Assembly: GCF_000285835.1 (NCBI RefSeq)
Contig: NZ_HE978604.1
Span: 184,727 to 248,726 of the forward strand
Direction: 5' to 3'
Source of the DNA: Brevibacterium senegalense
GTDB taxonomy: Bacteria; Actinomycetota; Actinomycetes; Actinomycetales; Brevibacteriaceae
DNA: 64,000 nucleotides
Below are positions 1-8,006 of this stretch, one piece after another (position 1 is the stretch's first letter; each line of letters begins with the position of its first letter). The notes under the pieces were generated by a model. The model worked only from the letters and a program-made list of their open reading frames with translations, was not told the origin of the DNA and searched no databases. Both the position numbers and the translations under genes were made by a program.

Positions 1-54
1 ATACCCACCATGCAAGCACGCGGCACGGACACAGCCCTGGAGGCGAACGACTAG
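1..54 (+). CDS. possible C-terminal end of a gene entering from upstream
   Basis: An open frame runs from the first base to a TAG at 52-54, giving 17 residues. It could be the tail of a gene that begins outside the window. A short ORF starting at the ATG at 10 is equally possible. The stretch is too short to assign a family, and the coding call itself is uncertain. Confidence 0.3.
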   Translation: MPTMQARGTDTALEAND

Positions 55-65
55 ACTCCCCTTCT

Positions 66-1140
<1,075 letters not shown>

Positions 1141-1148
<8 letters not shown>

Positions 1149-1248
1149 AAAAGGCCGTCTGACCAGGAGTTTTACCTTCGCAGCTTCGGATCTGGCTCGG
1201 CGGACGAGTTCCGATCTACCATCAGTTGCTAAGCGTTTGTCCCGCTGA
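1141..1248 (+). CDS. possible 35-residue basic small ORF overlapping the ychF stop
   Basis: An ATG overlaps the last codons of ychF in another frame and opens 35 codons, rich in Arg, Lys and Ser, ending in TGA just before the downstream hairpin. No ribosome binding site separate from ychF is visible, so translation would depend on termination-reinitiation. No family is recognised. It may be chance; it is listed because it fills the space up to the terminator exactly. Confidence 0.2.
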
Positions 1249-1266
1249 ACTGGGACTTTGATCGGC

Positions 1267-1289
1267 CCCCTGCGGAGCTTCCGCAGGGG
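1267..1289 (+). terminator. hairpin terminator downstream of ychF
   Basis: A perfect 9-bp stem (CCCCTGCGG / CCGCAGGGG) with a 5-base AGCTT loop is followed by a pyrimidine-rich stretch ending in CCTTTT. This fits an intrinsic terminator for ychF. Confidence 0.6.
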
Positions 1290-1547
1290 CCCGCTGCCTT
1301 CCTTTTGGTGTGTGAGCGGAGCAGGCAGGCGGCCTCGAAGGGCCTGCTCTCGGGGCAAGTTCTAATTGTTCGGCGGGCGATTGCTCGGCACGAACGCTGA
1401 CTCAAAAATCCCCCTGACTCAAAAGTTGGTTGCCCGGCAGGTCGAACTTCGGCAGGCTGGCCATCCTTCAGGACGCAAACGGCGGAGGCCGCAGATGAAC
1501 GTGGGGCCACGAGTGGTTGCGGGCCCCATGTCAGAAGGGAAAATAGT
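1290..1547 (+). other. long leader region of the cold-shock gene
   Basis: About 260 bases without a convincing gene. It holds an 11-bp direct repeat (CTGACTCAAAA at 1397-1407 and 1414-1424) and ends in a good ribosome binding site, AGAAGGG at 1533-1539, nine bases before the csp ATG. Cold-shock genes commonly have long structured 5' leaders; calling this one a thermosensing leader is inference. Confidence 0.4.
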
Positions 1548-1754
1548 ATGGCAACAGGTACCGTAAAGTGGTTCAACGGCGACAAGGGCTTCGGCTTCAT
1601 CGAGGCTGACGATCAGTCGGCAGACGTGTTCGTGCACTTCAGCGCGATCCAGTCCAATGGCTACCGCACTCTCGAAGAGGGCCAGAAGGTCGAATACGAC
1701 GTCGAGCAGGGCCCCCAGGCCTCGACCTCAAGGTCATTCGTTGATCTGAACTAG
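1548..1754 (+). CDS. CspA-family cold shock protein with altered C-terminus
   Basis: A 68-residue single-strand nucleic-acid-binding OB-fold protein acting as an RNA chaperone. RNP1 (KGFGFI) and RNP2 (VFVHFS) are both intact. The last residues do not look like the family. In the next frame the DNA reads Lys-Val-Ile-Arg followed by TGA at 1742-1744, the usual CspA ending. Comparison with typical family ends (about EQGPKGPQASNVKVI) suggests a 1-base deletion near 1732, plus loss of about three residues just before it. The product keeps the RNA-binding surface but has a replaced beta5 end. The frameshift could be real or a sequence error. Confidence 0.9.
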   Translation: MATGTVKWFNGDKGFGFIEADDQSADVFVHFSAIQSNGYRTLEEGQKVEYDVEQGPQASTSRSFVDLN

Positions 1755-1758
1755 TCCG

Positions 1759-1795
1759 CTCAGGGCCGCCGTCTCATCGAGACGGCGGCCCTGAG
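1759..1795 (+). terminator. strong intrinsic terminator after the cold-shock gene
   Basis: A perfect 17-bp inverted repeat (left arm 1759-1775, right arm 1779-1795) with a 3-base ATC loop, followed by TCGTTT. It begins four bases after the TAG stop of the cold-shock frame. Confidence 0.85.
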
Positions 1796-1878
1796 TCGTT
1801 TCCCCGCAGAAGAAGCGCCACCGGTCTCGGGGAGTAGGCTCGATGGTGCATCGACATCGACGGAGAGCGGGCAGACGA

Positions 1879-2325
1879 GTGAAGATCGTGGTGGGGGCGC
1901 CGGCTAACGGCGCGGCGCTGAAGGACGAACTGGTGGCCCACCTGAGGGCCGATGGGAGGGTGTCCGAGGTGATCGACCTCTCCACCGACGACATCACCTA
2001 TCCCGATGTCTCCCTCCGCGCCGCCCGCGAGATCGCGGCGGGCCACGCCGACCGCGGGATCCTCGTCTGCGGCACCGGGATCGGCACCGCCATCGTCGCC
2101 AGCAAGGTCAAGGGAATCCGGGCCGCCACGGCCCACGACCTGATCACCGTGCGCGGCGCGGTGGAGAACTACGACGCACAGATCCTCTGCATGGGGCAGA
2201 ACGTGATCGCGCCAGCGGCCGTGAAGGCGCTCGTCGACCTCTGGCTGGACCTGCGCCATGACCCCCAGAGCGGCTACGGGGAAAAGCTCCGCGAGTTCGA
2301 GGCGTACGAGGAGGAGAACCGGTGA
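1879..2325 (+). CDS. RpiB/LacAB-type sugar-phosphate isomerase
   Basis: A 148-residue aldose-ketose isomerase of the RpiB family. The start chosen is GTG at 1879, preceded by GGAGAG at 1862; a longer frame from 1843 would add an Arg-rich stretch unlike the family. The catalytic cysteine lies in ILVCGTGIG, followed by TAHD and the conserved CMGQNVI motif. The lack of a lysine-rich ribose-5-phosphate loop and the form of the C-terminal half resemble the tetrulose-4-phosphate isomerase branch (erythritol catabolism DerI/EryI type) as much as true RpiB. The stop overlaps the next start (GTGA), so it is translationally coupled to the enoyl-CoA hydratase-like gene. Confidence 0.85.
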   Translation: MKIVVGAPANGAALKDELVAHLRADGRVSEVIDLSTDDITYPDVSLRAAREIAAGHADRGILVCGTGIGTAIVASKVKGIRAATAHDLITVRGAVENYDAQILCMGQNVIAPAAVKALVDLWLDLRHDPQSGYGEKLREFEAYEEENR

Positions 2326-3056
2326 GCGATCCGATCCTGCTGTCCGTCGACGACGGTCTAGCCACTCTCAGCCTCAACCGCCCCGAGCGGCTCAACGCCT
2401 TCAACGCAGACATGGCACGGGCCTGGGAGCGGGTCACCATCGAGGTGACCGGCAGGGGCGACGTCGGCGCCATCGTCCTGGCTGGCGCCGGCTCCTCCTT
2501 CTGCGCCGGCGGGGACGTGGCGGAGATGGCCACCTCCATGAGCGGCGCTGAGGAGGTGGAGGCGCTGGCGCAGACCATCAACGCAGGCATCCTGGCGCTG
2601 ACCGAATCGGCCATCCCGGTGGCAGTGGCGCTGCAGGGCGCCACCGCGGGGGGAGGCCTCGGCATCATGCTCTGCAGCGACTACGCCGTCGCCGGTGCCT
2701 CTGCCAGGATCGGCAGCCGCTACGCGGCCATGGGGCTGACGCCCGACCTGTCGGTGACCGCCCACCTCGCCCGCGCCGTCGGCGAGCGCCGTGCGCTCCA
2801 ACTCGTGCTCACCGACCGCCTGCTCAGCGCCCGGGAGGCCCTTGAGTGGGGTCTGGTGGCCGAGGTGGTCGACGACGACGCCGTCCTGGCTCGCGTCGAG
2901 GAGGTCGCACGCTCCTGGCTTGACGGCGCCACCCGGGCCTACGGTCAGGCCAAGCATCACGCAACTCCCGCGTCGAGACAAGCCAGGCCTTGGCGGCCCG
3001 ATAGCCGTGATGAATCCTGCCTCGGTTTGCGCCACCACTCCATGTGGCGAGCATAG
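2322..3056 (+). CDS. Enoyl-CoA hydratase/isomerase family protein, C-terminus truncated
   Basis: A crotonase-fold protein. Residues 1 to about 213 match the family: LNRPERLNAF near residue 18, the first oxyanion segment SFCAGGD, and the second AGGGLG with a following CSDYAVA helix. After TRAYGQAK (about base 2955) the sequence stops resembling the family. The remaining 30 codons read through unrelated DNA in which the opposite strand carries an IS3 transposase-like remnant. The trimerisation/active-site-closing C-terminal helices (about 45 residues) are missing, so the product is probably inactive or altered. GTG start overlaps the upstream isomerase stop. Confidence 0.75.
   Translation: MSDPILLSVDDGLATLSLNRPERLNAFNADMARAWERVTIEVTGRGDVGAIVLAGAGSSFCAGGDVAEMATSMSGAEEVEALAQTINAGILALTESAIPVAVALQGATAGGGLGIMLCSDYAVAGASARIGSRYAAMGLTPDLSVTAHLARAVGERRALQLVLTDRLLSAREALEWGLVAEVVDDDAVLARVEEVARSWLDGATRAYGQAKHHATPASRQARPWRPDSRDESCLGLRHHSMWRA
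2951..3030 (-). mobile_element. decayed fragment of an IS3-family transposase (OrfB)
   Basis: On the minus strand one frame reads GFIT and the adjacent frame continues GYRAAKAWLVSTRELRDA. The IS3 OrfB at the right end of this window has GFITSRGYRAAK followed by a similar ARTLRD segment. About 7 bases are missing between the two halves, shifting the frame. Only some 25 codons are recognisable. The fragment begins exactly where the enoyl-CoA hydratase loses homology, which suggests the gene was cut by a transposon and then deleted. Confidence 0.45.
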
Positions 3057-3498
3057 AGCTCGAACCCCCGTCGCGACGTCAACTTTCGGGTAGGCGCGAA
3101 CCTCGCAATCGAACTGGCGCGGTGTCGGAGCTGGGTCGGGCCTCGCCCGCCCAGTGGGCAAGTTGGTTGTCGACCCACTGGCCCGCACGCGATCGTCACC
3201 AGACCGGCGGCCTCGTGAGGAGGGCCCTCGAAGGAGCCGCGGTCGCCGGAGTCGGTGAGGGCGTCGAGCGCTGCCAGGTGGTCAGCACCAGGCTGCACGG
3301 CAAAGGCTACGAGCGGGCCCTACCTGGCGCGTGCAGCCCGTGGGACTGGGCGCTCGCTCCCCACGGCTGGGGGCCGCCGACCTGCACTGACTTTGGGGAC
3401 GCGGAGGTGGGTCACCGAGTCGTGTTAGGATGGTATTAGCTTGGAAACCGGAGCCGTTATATCCACCGCCCGAGGCCCGTTCGCCGAGAGGAAGTCCC
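3057..3498. other. gene-poor stretch with no recognised coding sequence
   Basis: Frames are open here on both strands, but none shows recognisable motifs, a good start or typical amino-acid composition. It probably contains decayed DNA flanking the IS3 remnant and, near 3420-3490, the promoter and ribosome binding site (GAGAGGAAG at 3486-3494) of the exported protein that follows. Confidence 0.4.
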
Positions 3499-4209
3499 TT
3501 GTCCACACGCAAGATCGCCGAGTCCCACCCCGCACGACGCAGGGTGCTGGCCGCAGGAGCGGCGTGGAGCGCCGCAACCATCGTGGTTGCCAGCTCGGCA
3601 CCCGCGTTCGCTGCGTCCAGCACGCCGAGGCCGGGCGACTATATGGCCCTCATTGATACCCAGGCTGCCGACACCAACCAGAAGGACACCAACGTAACGA
3701 CGTGGCCACACGGATTGATCTCTGATGACGGCGAGGGCAAGGTCAAGTTCCAGCTCGGCATGCAGATGATGCTCTATGACGAGTCTCTGTACAACACGGT
3801 TCAGTTTGACACGTACAAAAACTGGACGAGTGGTCCCATTACCGTACAGCTGACATTCGACAACACCGTGTACGAACTCCTGGCGGATCAAGCCACGTGG
3901 CTCGATGAGGCAGACGACGGTGGTGCTCCGTGGGAGTGGACCGCGACGACAACACAGGGCGCGTGGACGACGCTGACGTTCACCCACGACTCCATCGCCT
4001 ACAACGGAAACACGCTCGGAATGCCCACGCAGACCGGCGGGTTTGTGATCCCCTTCAAGCTCCTGAAAAACCCCGGTGCTCAGACGCCACCTTCCATCCA
4101 GCCTGCCGGTGGGCGGACGGTGACCGACTCCATGAGGATCTCGGTGAACTCAGACCTCCAGCGTGCCGAGACCCTTTACGTCCAAGAAGACAGTAACCAG
4201 ATCTCCTGA
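3499..4209 (+). CDS. Exported protein with twin-arginine-type signal peptide
   Basis: The start chosen is TTG at 3499, seven bases after a purine-rich GAGAGGAAG; an in-frame ATG-like start at 3430 would place an improbable 23 residues before the signal. The 236-residue product begins with a basic region containing three consecutive arginines (ARRRVLAAG), a hydrophobic stretch and an AFA cleavage site near residue 35, fitting Tat or Sec export. The mature part is rich in Thr, Asp and Trp and beta-like, with no recognised catalytic motif. A secreted or surface-associated structural role is plausible, but function is unknown. The same frame stays open after the TGA for another 73 codons. Confidence 0.7.
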   Translation: MSTRKIAESHPARRRVLAAGAAWSAATIVVASSAPAFAASSTPRPGDYMALIDTQAADTNQKDTNVTTWPHGLISDDGEGKVKFQLGMQMMLYDESLYNTVQFDTYKNWTSGPITVQLTFDNTVYELLADQATWLDEADDGGAPWEWTATTTQGAWTTLTFTHDSIAYNGNTLGMPTQTGGFVIPFKLLKNPGAQTPPSIQPAGGRTVTDSMRISVNSDLQRAETLYVQEDSNQIS

Positions 4210-4431
4210 ACCGCCACAACACCGCCGGGCTCGGGAGAGGCGCATGATCCCAAGCGCGGCGGGTACCGGGTGAGCGCCGAGGTGTCGGGTGCTGTACCTG
4301 TCGACGCAGCCGGGTTCTCAGGCTTCGTGGTAGCGGTGTTCTGGCGCGACCGGGGCCTGACCTGCCGTGACGCCGTCGCTCAGGGAGTCAATCCTGAGAG
4401 ATTTCTTGGGGTTTCATCAGGAAACTGTTAA
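4210..4431 (+). other. in-frame open continuation after the TGA of the exported protein
   Basis: Directly behind the TGA at 4207-4209 the same frame runs 73 further codons to a TAA at 4429-4431. The residues look protein-like (for example GGYRVSAEVSGAVPVD). This may be the former C-terminus of the exported protein cut by a nonsense mutation, a readthrough product, or a remnant of a paralogue. Confidence 0.35.
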
Positions 4432-4433
4432 AC
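4406..4433 (+). promoter_or_regulatory. candidate sigma-70-type promoter
   Basis: TTGGGG at 4406-4411 and TTAAAC at 4428-4433 are separated by 16 bases in a locally A/T-richer segment just upstream of a secreted-protein gene. No experimental support; a pattern-based guess. Confidence 0.4.
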
Positions 4434-4470
4434 TCGAGGCCGCTCATCCCAGCCCCGAAGGACCATACCC

Positions 4471-4930
4471 CTGCTCAAGCGCCTCATCACCGCCTCGGTG
4501 GCCGCTCTGCTCGGCACCACCCTCGGCCTGGTGGCACCCCAGGCCGCGCAGGCCTCCGAGACCACCCAGTACGTCACGCCCGGCGGCCACTACGTCAACG
4601 GCCGCTACTGGAAGACCGACTGCAGCAAGTACTCCTCCACGGTGGTGCGCTGCCGCACCGAGATCTTCGCCACCAAGGTGTCGACGGTCGGCGGCCAGTA
4701 CGTGGCCCACAACGGCTGGGTGTTCAACAACCTGACCTACCTGCCCTCGCACCGCGGCGCATGGAAGACCAATCCCCTCGCCAAGAACGGCGAATGGACC
4801 GCCCAGGATGGCCGCCGTTGGCGCACCGAGTGCGACACCGCAGCCACCGGCCGCAACGGCTGCCGCAGCTATGCGCTGACCTCGGTCGTCACCCACGCCA
4901 AGGGCCGGTTCGTCCGCTCCAACAGCAGCG
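4471..4930 (+). pseudogene. Small secreted protein, 3'-truncated
   Basis: The likely start is CTG at 4471 behind GAAGGAC, giving MLKRLITASVAALLG as a signal peptide with cleavage after AQA near residue 30; a GTG at 4498 would remove the basic n-region. The mature part has several Cys and aromatic residues and the segment GWVFNNLTYLPS, seen in small secreted actinobacterial proteins of unknown function. Around base 4925 (residue 150) homology ends and the frame simply continues, to 5520, through the complement of the lysE-like gene. The natural C-terminus has been deleted and the reading frame fused to antisense sequence. Confidence 0.6.
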
Positions 4931-5501
4931 CGACGCCGCCCAGGAGGGTAATGATCCGGCCCGCGGTCGGGGACCGGTGGAAGCCGAACAGCCGGATCAG
5001 CGCGATCGTCACCGTCCACCACAATCCTGCGCCGAGCACGACCGCTGCGCACAGGGCGACGGTCCGCATCTTCGCTCCGTCGCCATGTCCGATGAACTGG
5101 GGCAGGATCGCCGTGAAGAAGAGCAGCGCCTTCGGGTTGGTCGCGTTCGTAACGAATCCACGCGCGCAGCCGCCCTGTGTCCGGTGCCCGATGTCCTCGG
5201 TGGCGTCAGGGTCGGTGCTGGGGGTGGCCCGAAGCATGCTCGCGCCCATCCACAGCAGCACTCCAGCCCCGAGCAGTTGCATGATGGTCAGCGCCCCAGG
5301 CGCAGACACCAGTAGGGCGGTCGCACCGGCGGCAGCGAGCAGCGCGTGCAGCATCAGGCCGGCGACGATCCCCACTGCAGTGGATGCGCCTTCCCGGACG
5401 CTGCGGGTCGCTGAGTGCACGACGAGCACGAGGTCTGGGCCGGGCACTGCGAGCGCTACCAGCAGAGCGAGGGCGAACGCCGCCCAGGATTCTGCTCCCA
5501 C
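4869..5501 (-). CDS. LysE/RhtB family amino-acid exporter, C-terminus replaced
   Basis: A roughly 195-residue membrane exporter with the family pattern of a first helix containing PGPD (residue 20-23), followed by hydrophobic segments and the N-P-K-A motif in the middle (ATNPKALLFF). Such proteins export amino acids such as lysine, arginine or homoserine by exchange with protons. After GGVALL the last transmembrane segment is cut short and about 18 unrelated residues (RTNRPLAWVT...) are read from the complement of the neighbouring secreted-protein gene. It is divergent from an Lrp-type regulator, a classic arrangement for LysE-like exporters. Activity is doubtful because of the missing C-terminal helix. 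Confidence 0.8.
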   Translation of the reverse strand: MGAESWAAFALALLVALAVPGPDLVLVVHSATRSVREGASTAVGIVAGLMLHALLAAAGATALLVSAPGALTIMQLLGAGVLLWMGASMLRATPSTDPDATEDIGHRTQGGCARGFVTNATNPKALLFFTAILPQFIGHGDGAKMRTVALCAAVVLGAGLWWTVTIALIRLFGFHRSPTAGRIITLLGGVALLLERTNRPLAWVTTEVSA

Positions 5502-5567
5502 CTGCGCCTCCGATCCGTAGAATCTTTCGGAAGCCAGGTTACGGGTAGGATTCGCTACTCTGTATCC

Positions 5568-6083
5568 ATGCGTGAACCTCAGATGAAGTCAGCTCGACAG
5601 CCCGAATTGGATTCGGTGGACTGGGCGATCCTCGAACTGTTGCAGGTGGATGCGACCATGCCGAACAAGGACATCGCCGCCAAGGTGGGTGTGGCTCCGA
5701 GCACCTGCCTGGAGCGGATCCGGAGACTTCGCCGCAACGGCACCATCGTTGCTACGCGCGCGCATGTGCTTCCGCGCTTGCTCGGCAAAGGGGAGCAGGC
5801 GTTCCTTGGCATTCAGATCCGTCCGCACGACCGCGACATGGCCAACGACTTCGTGCAGAAGGCTCTCGCCCTGCCGGAGACGCTCGCGCTCTACAACGTC
5901 AGCGGCAGCGAGGACTACCTCGTCCACGTCGCAGTCGCCAACAGCACCGAGTTGCAGACCCTCATCATCGACAAGCTTCTGGCGCTGCCGCAGGTCGCGC
6001 ACTGTCGGACGCAGCTGATCTTCGGCGAGCCCTGGGCGGCTCCGCTGCGGCATCGCCCCTCGGCGGACACCTCGCACGGCTGA
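5568..6083 (+). CDS. Lrp/AsnC family transcriptional regulator
   Basis: A 171-residue feast/famine regulator. The N-terminal winged helix-turn-helix spans about residues 12-60 (DWAILELLQVDATMPNKDIA, then VGVAPSTCLERIRRL). The C-terminal RAM effector-binding domain follows from about residue 75 to 155, with GSEDYLVHVAV at its core. The start is ATG at 5568. It is divergent from the LysE-like exporter with 66 bases between the starts. By analogy to other Lrp-exporter pairs it probably activates or represses the exporter in response to an amino acid. Confidence 0.92.
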   Translation: MREPQMKSARQPELDSVDWAILELLQVDATMPNKDIAAKVGVAPSTCLERIRRLRRNGTIVATRAHVLPRLLGKGEQAFLGIQIRPHDRDMANDFVQKALALPETLALYNVSGSEDYLVHVAVANSTELQTLIIDKLLALPQVAHCRTQLIFGEPWAAPLRHRPSADTSHG

Positions 6084-6231
6084 CACCAGCTTGTCCGCCG
6101 TCGCCGTGCCCTCAAGAGTTGCGATGCGGCGGAACGCATTCGGGTACAGATCAACGCGCTACAGTCGGTAGGCATCACGATGGGCTTCTCTCACGGCAAT
6201 GGTCGGAGAAGTCGATAGAAGGACACTGAGC

Positions 6232-6763
6232 ATGGTTCTGACGTTTCGACGAGCACAAGCGACTGACACCGCCGTCGCGCAGCAGGCGTACCGGCTGATC
6301 ATCGACCACTTGGCCGAGACCGTCGACTTCCCGCACTGGCACACCGAGAACCCCCCCCACCCCCGAGGAGGTCGCCGGCTGGGTCGAGGCCGGCGAGCTC
6401 TATCTCGCGCGCGATGAGGGCGGCGAGATCGCGGGGGTCACAGTGCTCAACCACGACGCCGTGGACGCCTACCGAGATGCCGCGTGGACCATCGAGGCGG
6501 AGCCGCATGAAGTCCTCGTCGTGCACGCTCTGGGCGTCGTGCCCGACCATCTGGGCACAGGAGTGTCACGCTCCCTCGTGGATGCGACGCTCCAGGTCGC
6601 CCGCGAGCAGAGCTGCAAGGCTGTCCGCCTGGACACCTACGTCGAGAATGTCCCCGCGCGGAAGCTCTACGAGCGCCACGGCTTCACCGACCTGGGCTGC
6701 CACACGGTCGTCTACGAGGGCACGGACCTGACCCAGTTCCACCTTTTCGAATACGTACTCTGA
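6232..6763 (+). pseudogene. GNAT family N-acetyltransferase, frameshifted in a C8 tract
   Basis: Starts with ATG at 6232, eight bases after AGAAGGA. The first 40 residues are read in one frame to GAG-AAC, then a run of eight C (6351-6358) shifts the frame. With seven C the reading continues as PTPEEVAGWVEAG and joins the rest of the acetyltransferase: the acetyl-CoA loop HLGTGVSRSL and the final strand YERHGFTDLG. The reconstructed protein would be about 177 residues. As sequenced it is broken. Slippage at the C run could make it phase-variable, or the extra base may be a sequencing error. Confidence 0.8.
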
Positions 6764-6882
6764 GCCCTGATCCAGCCCAGAGCACGCATACCCCGTGGGG
6801 GCGGCTGCTTAAGTGCTCCTGCGACGTCGACCTGTCGAGCCCAGAGGTTGCTCCGTGCCGGAACTCGGTCGAGTTCCGGTTT

Positions 6883-6895
6883 AACGTATAGCGTT
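6883..6895. promoter_or_regulatory. palindromic operator candidate upstream of higB
   Basis: AACG-TATAG-CGTT forms a perfect 4-bp-arm palindrome inside an A/T-rich patch. A TATAGAAT box (6911-6918) lies just before the GTG start of higB at 6925. HigA-type antitoxins autoregulate by binding such repeats; assigning this role is inference. Confidence 0.4.
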
Positions 6896-6924
6896 ATTGA
6901 CGGCTCCCGTTATAGAATGCTCTC

Positions 6925-7206
6925 GTGATCAGATCATTCGGGAACAAAGACACCGAACGAATCTGGCACGAGCAGTACGTCAAGGGTGTTGATCGGACCG
7001 TGCAGCGGGCGACGCTGCGCAAGCTCGAGCTGATTCACGCGGCAAAGGACGTCGACGACCTGCGGATCCCGCCCGGGAATCGGTTGGAGAAGTTGGCCGG
7101 AGATCGGCGGGGTCAGCACAGCATCCGGGTGAATGCCCAGTGGCGGATCTGCTTCTTCTGGAGAGATGGAGGTGCGGATAATGTCGAACTCGTCGACTAT
7201 CACTGA
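6925..7206 (+). CDS. higB: HigB-type mRNA interferase toxin (RelE/ParE superfamily)
   Basis: A 93-residue protein with the compact RelE/HigB pattern: an N-terminal MIRSFGNKDTERIW, a basic middle helix (RATLRKLELIHAA), the segment LRIPPGNRLEKLAGDRRG and a C-terminal strand QWRICFFW ending in YH. HigB toxins cleave translated mRNA on the ribosome. The start is GTG at 6925. It overlaps the downstream antitoxin by 26 bases, the toxin-first order typical of higBA. Confidence 0.93.
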   Translation: MIRSFGNKDTERIWHEQYVKGVDRTVQRATLRKLELIHAAKDVDDLRIPPGNRLEKLAGDRRGQHSIRVNAQWRICFFWRDGGADNVELVDYH

Positions 7207-7501
7207 GGCCGACCTGATCGAGCCGATCCACCCGGGAGAGATCCTGATGGAGGATTTCATCGAGGGCTTCGGGATCACGCAGAACAAGCTTGCTGTGTCC
7301 ATCGGTGTGCCGCCGCGCCGGATCAACGAGATCGTGCACGGTAAGCGGGGGATCACCGCCGACACGGCGATCCGCCTGGCGCGGTACTTCGGGACGTCTG
7401 AGGAGTTCTGGATGAACCTGCAGTCGAACTATGAACTGCGGCTCGAGCGTCGCGCTCTGAGGGACAAGGTGGCTGCGATCACGCCGCTCGCGGTTGCATG
7501 A
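7181..7501 (+). CDS. higA: HigA-type antitoxin with XRE helix-turn-helix
   Basis: A 106-residue antitoxin. It carries the HigA signature HPGEILMEDFIE at residues 17-28, followed by an XRE-type helix-turn-helix (about residues 30-85) ending in the conserved ARYFGTSEEFWMNLQ. It neutralises HigB and represses the operon. The ATG at 7181 lies inside higB in another frame, giving tight translational coupling. The pair looks intact. Confidence 0.94.
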   Translation: MSNSSTITEADLIEPIHPGEILMEDFIEGFGITQNKLAVSIGVPPRRINEIVHGKRGITADTAIRLARYFGTSEEFWMNLQSNYELRLERRALRDKVAAITPLAVA

Positions 7502-8006
7502 GCCCCCAGCGCAGCAAGGATCGCTGAGTTCGACCAGAAGGTACCTGACGACGTAGCGAGGTGGCTCGGCACGGTTTCCCAGTGGTTCGCACAGCCGGAA
7601 TCCAACGAAGAGTACATCGACGCAGCTGGCTCCATGGAGACGTGGACGGTCCGTGTGGGGCTCGCTGCGGCTGGAAGAGATCGCGCTCTGGGTTGAAGGA
7701 ACCCCCTGCTTGATCCTGGTGAAGTCGGTGTCTTCCCCTCGACCAGCAGACACGGCCTGTTGATCTCTGCAACGCAGAAGTGTTGAAGGGCTGCTGGCGC
7801 GGATCCGGTGCCCGTTTCATACCGAGGCTGCTCTGGTCCGGAACGCGATGGAGTTCTGGTTCAACGTCTGAACCTCGGAGCAGCGGCGTACTGCTGGGGG
7901 CTCCCTCACGATCCGTGCACTGAGCCGAAGTCTCGGTACTAGTATGAGTTTCGAGGAGCCGTGTGGTAGCGGCTGATGCCGTCCAGGACCCGCGAGTGGG
8001 CCGACG
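7502..8006. other. decayed intergenic region after higBA
   Basis: The higA frame remains open for 64 codons after its stop (7502-7696). The residues are plausible (DDVARWLGTVSQWFAQPE), but there is no start and no recognised family. At 7839-7871 a short stretch reads AMEFWFNV and a stop, resembling the EFRFNV end of ychF. No complete gene is supported. Confidence 0.35.

Noticed and set aside
4931..5520. continuation of the secreted-protein frame on the plus strand
   Set aside because: It reads the complement of the LysE exporter gene; no homology of its own. Kept only as evidence for a deletion junction.
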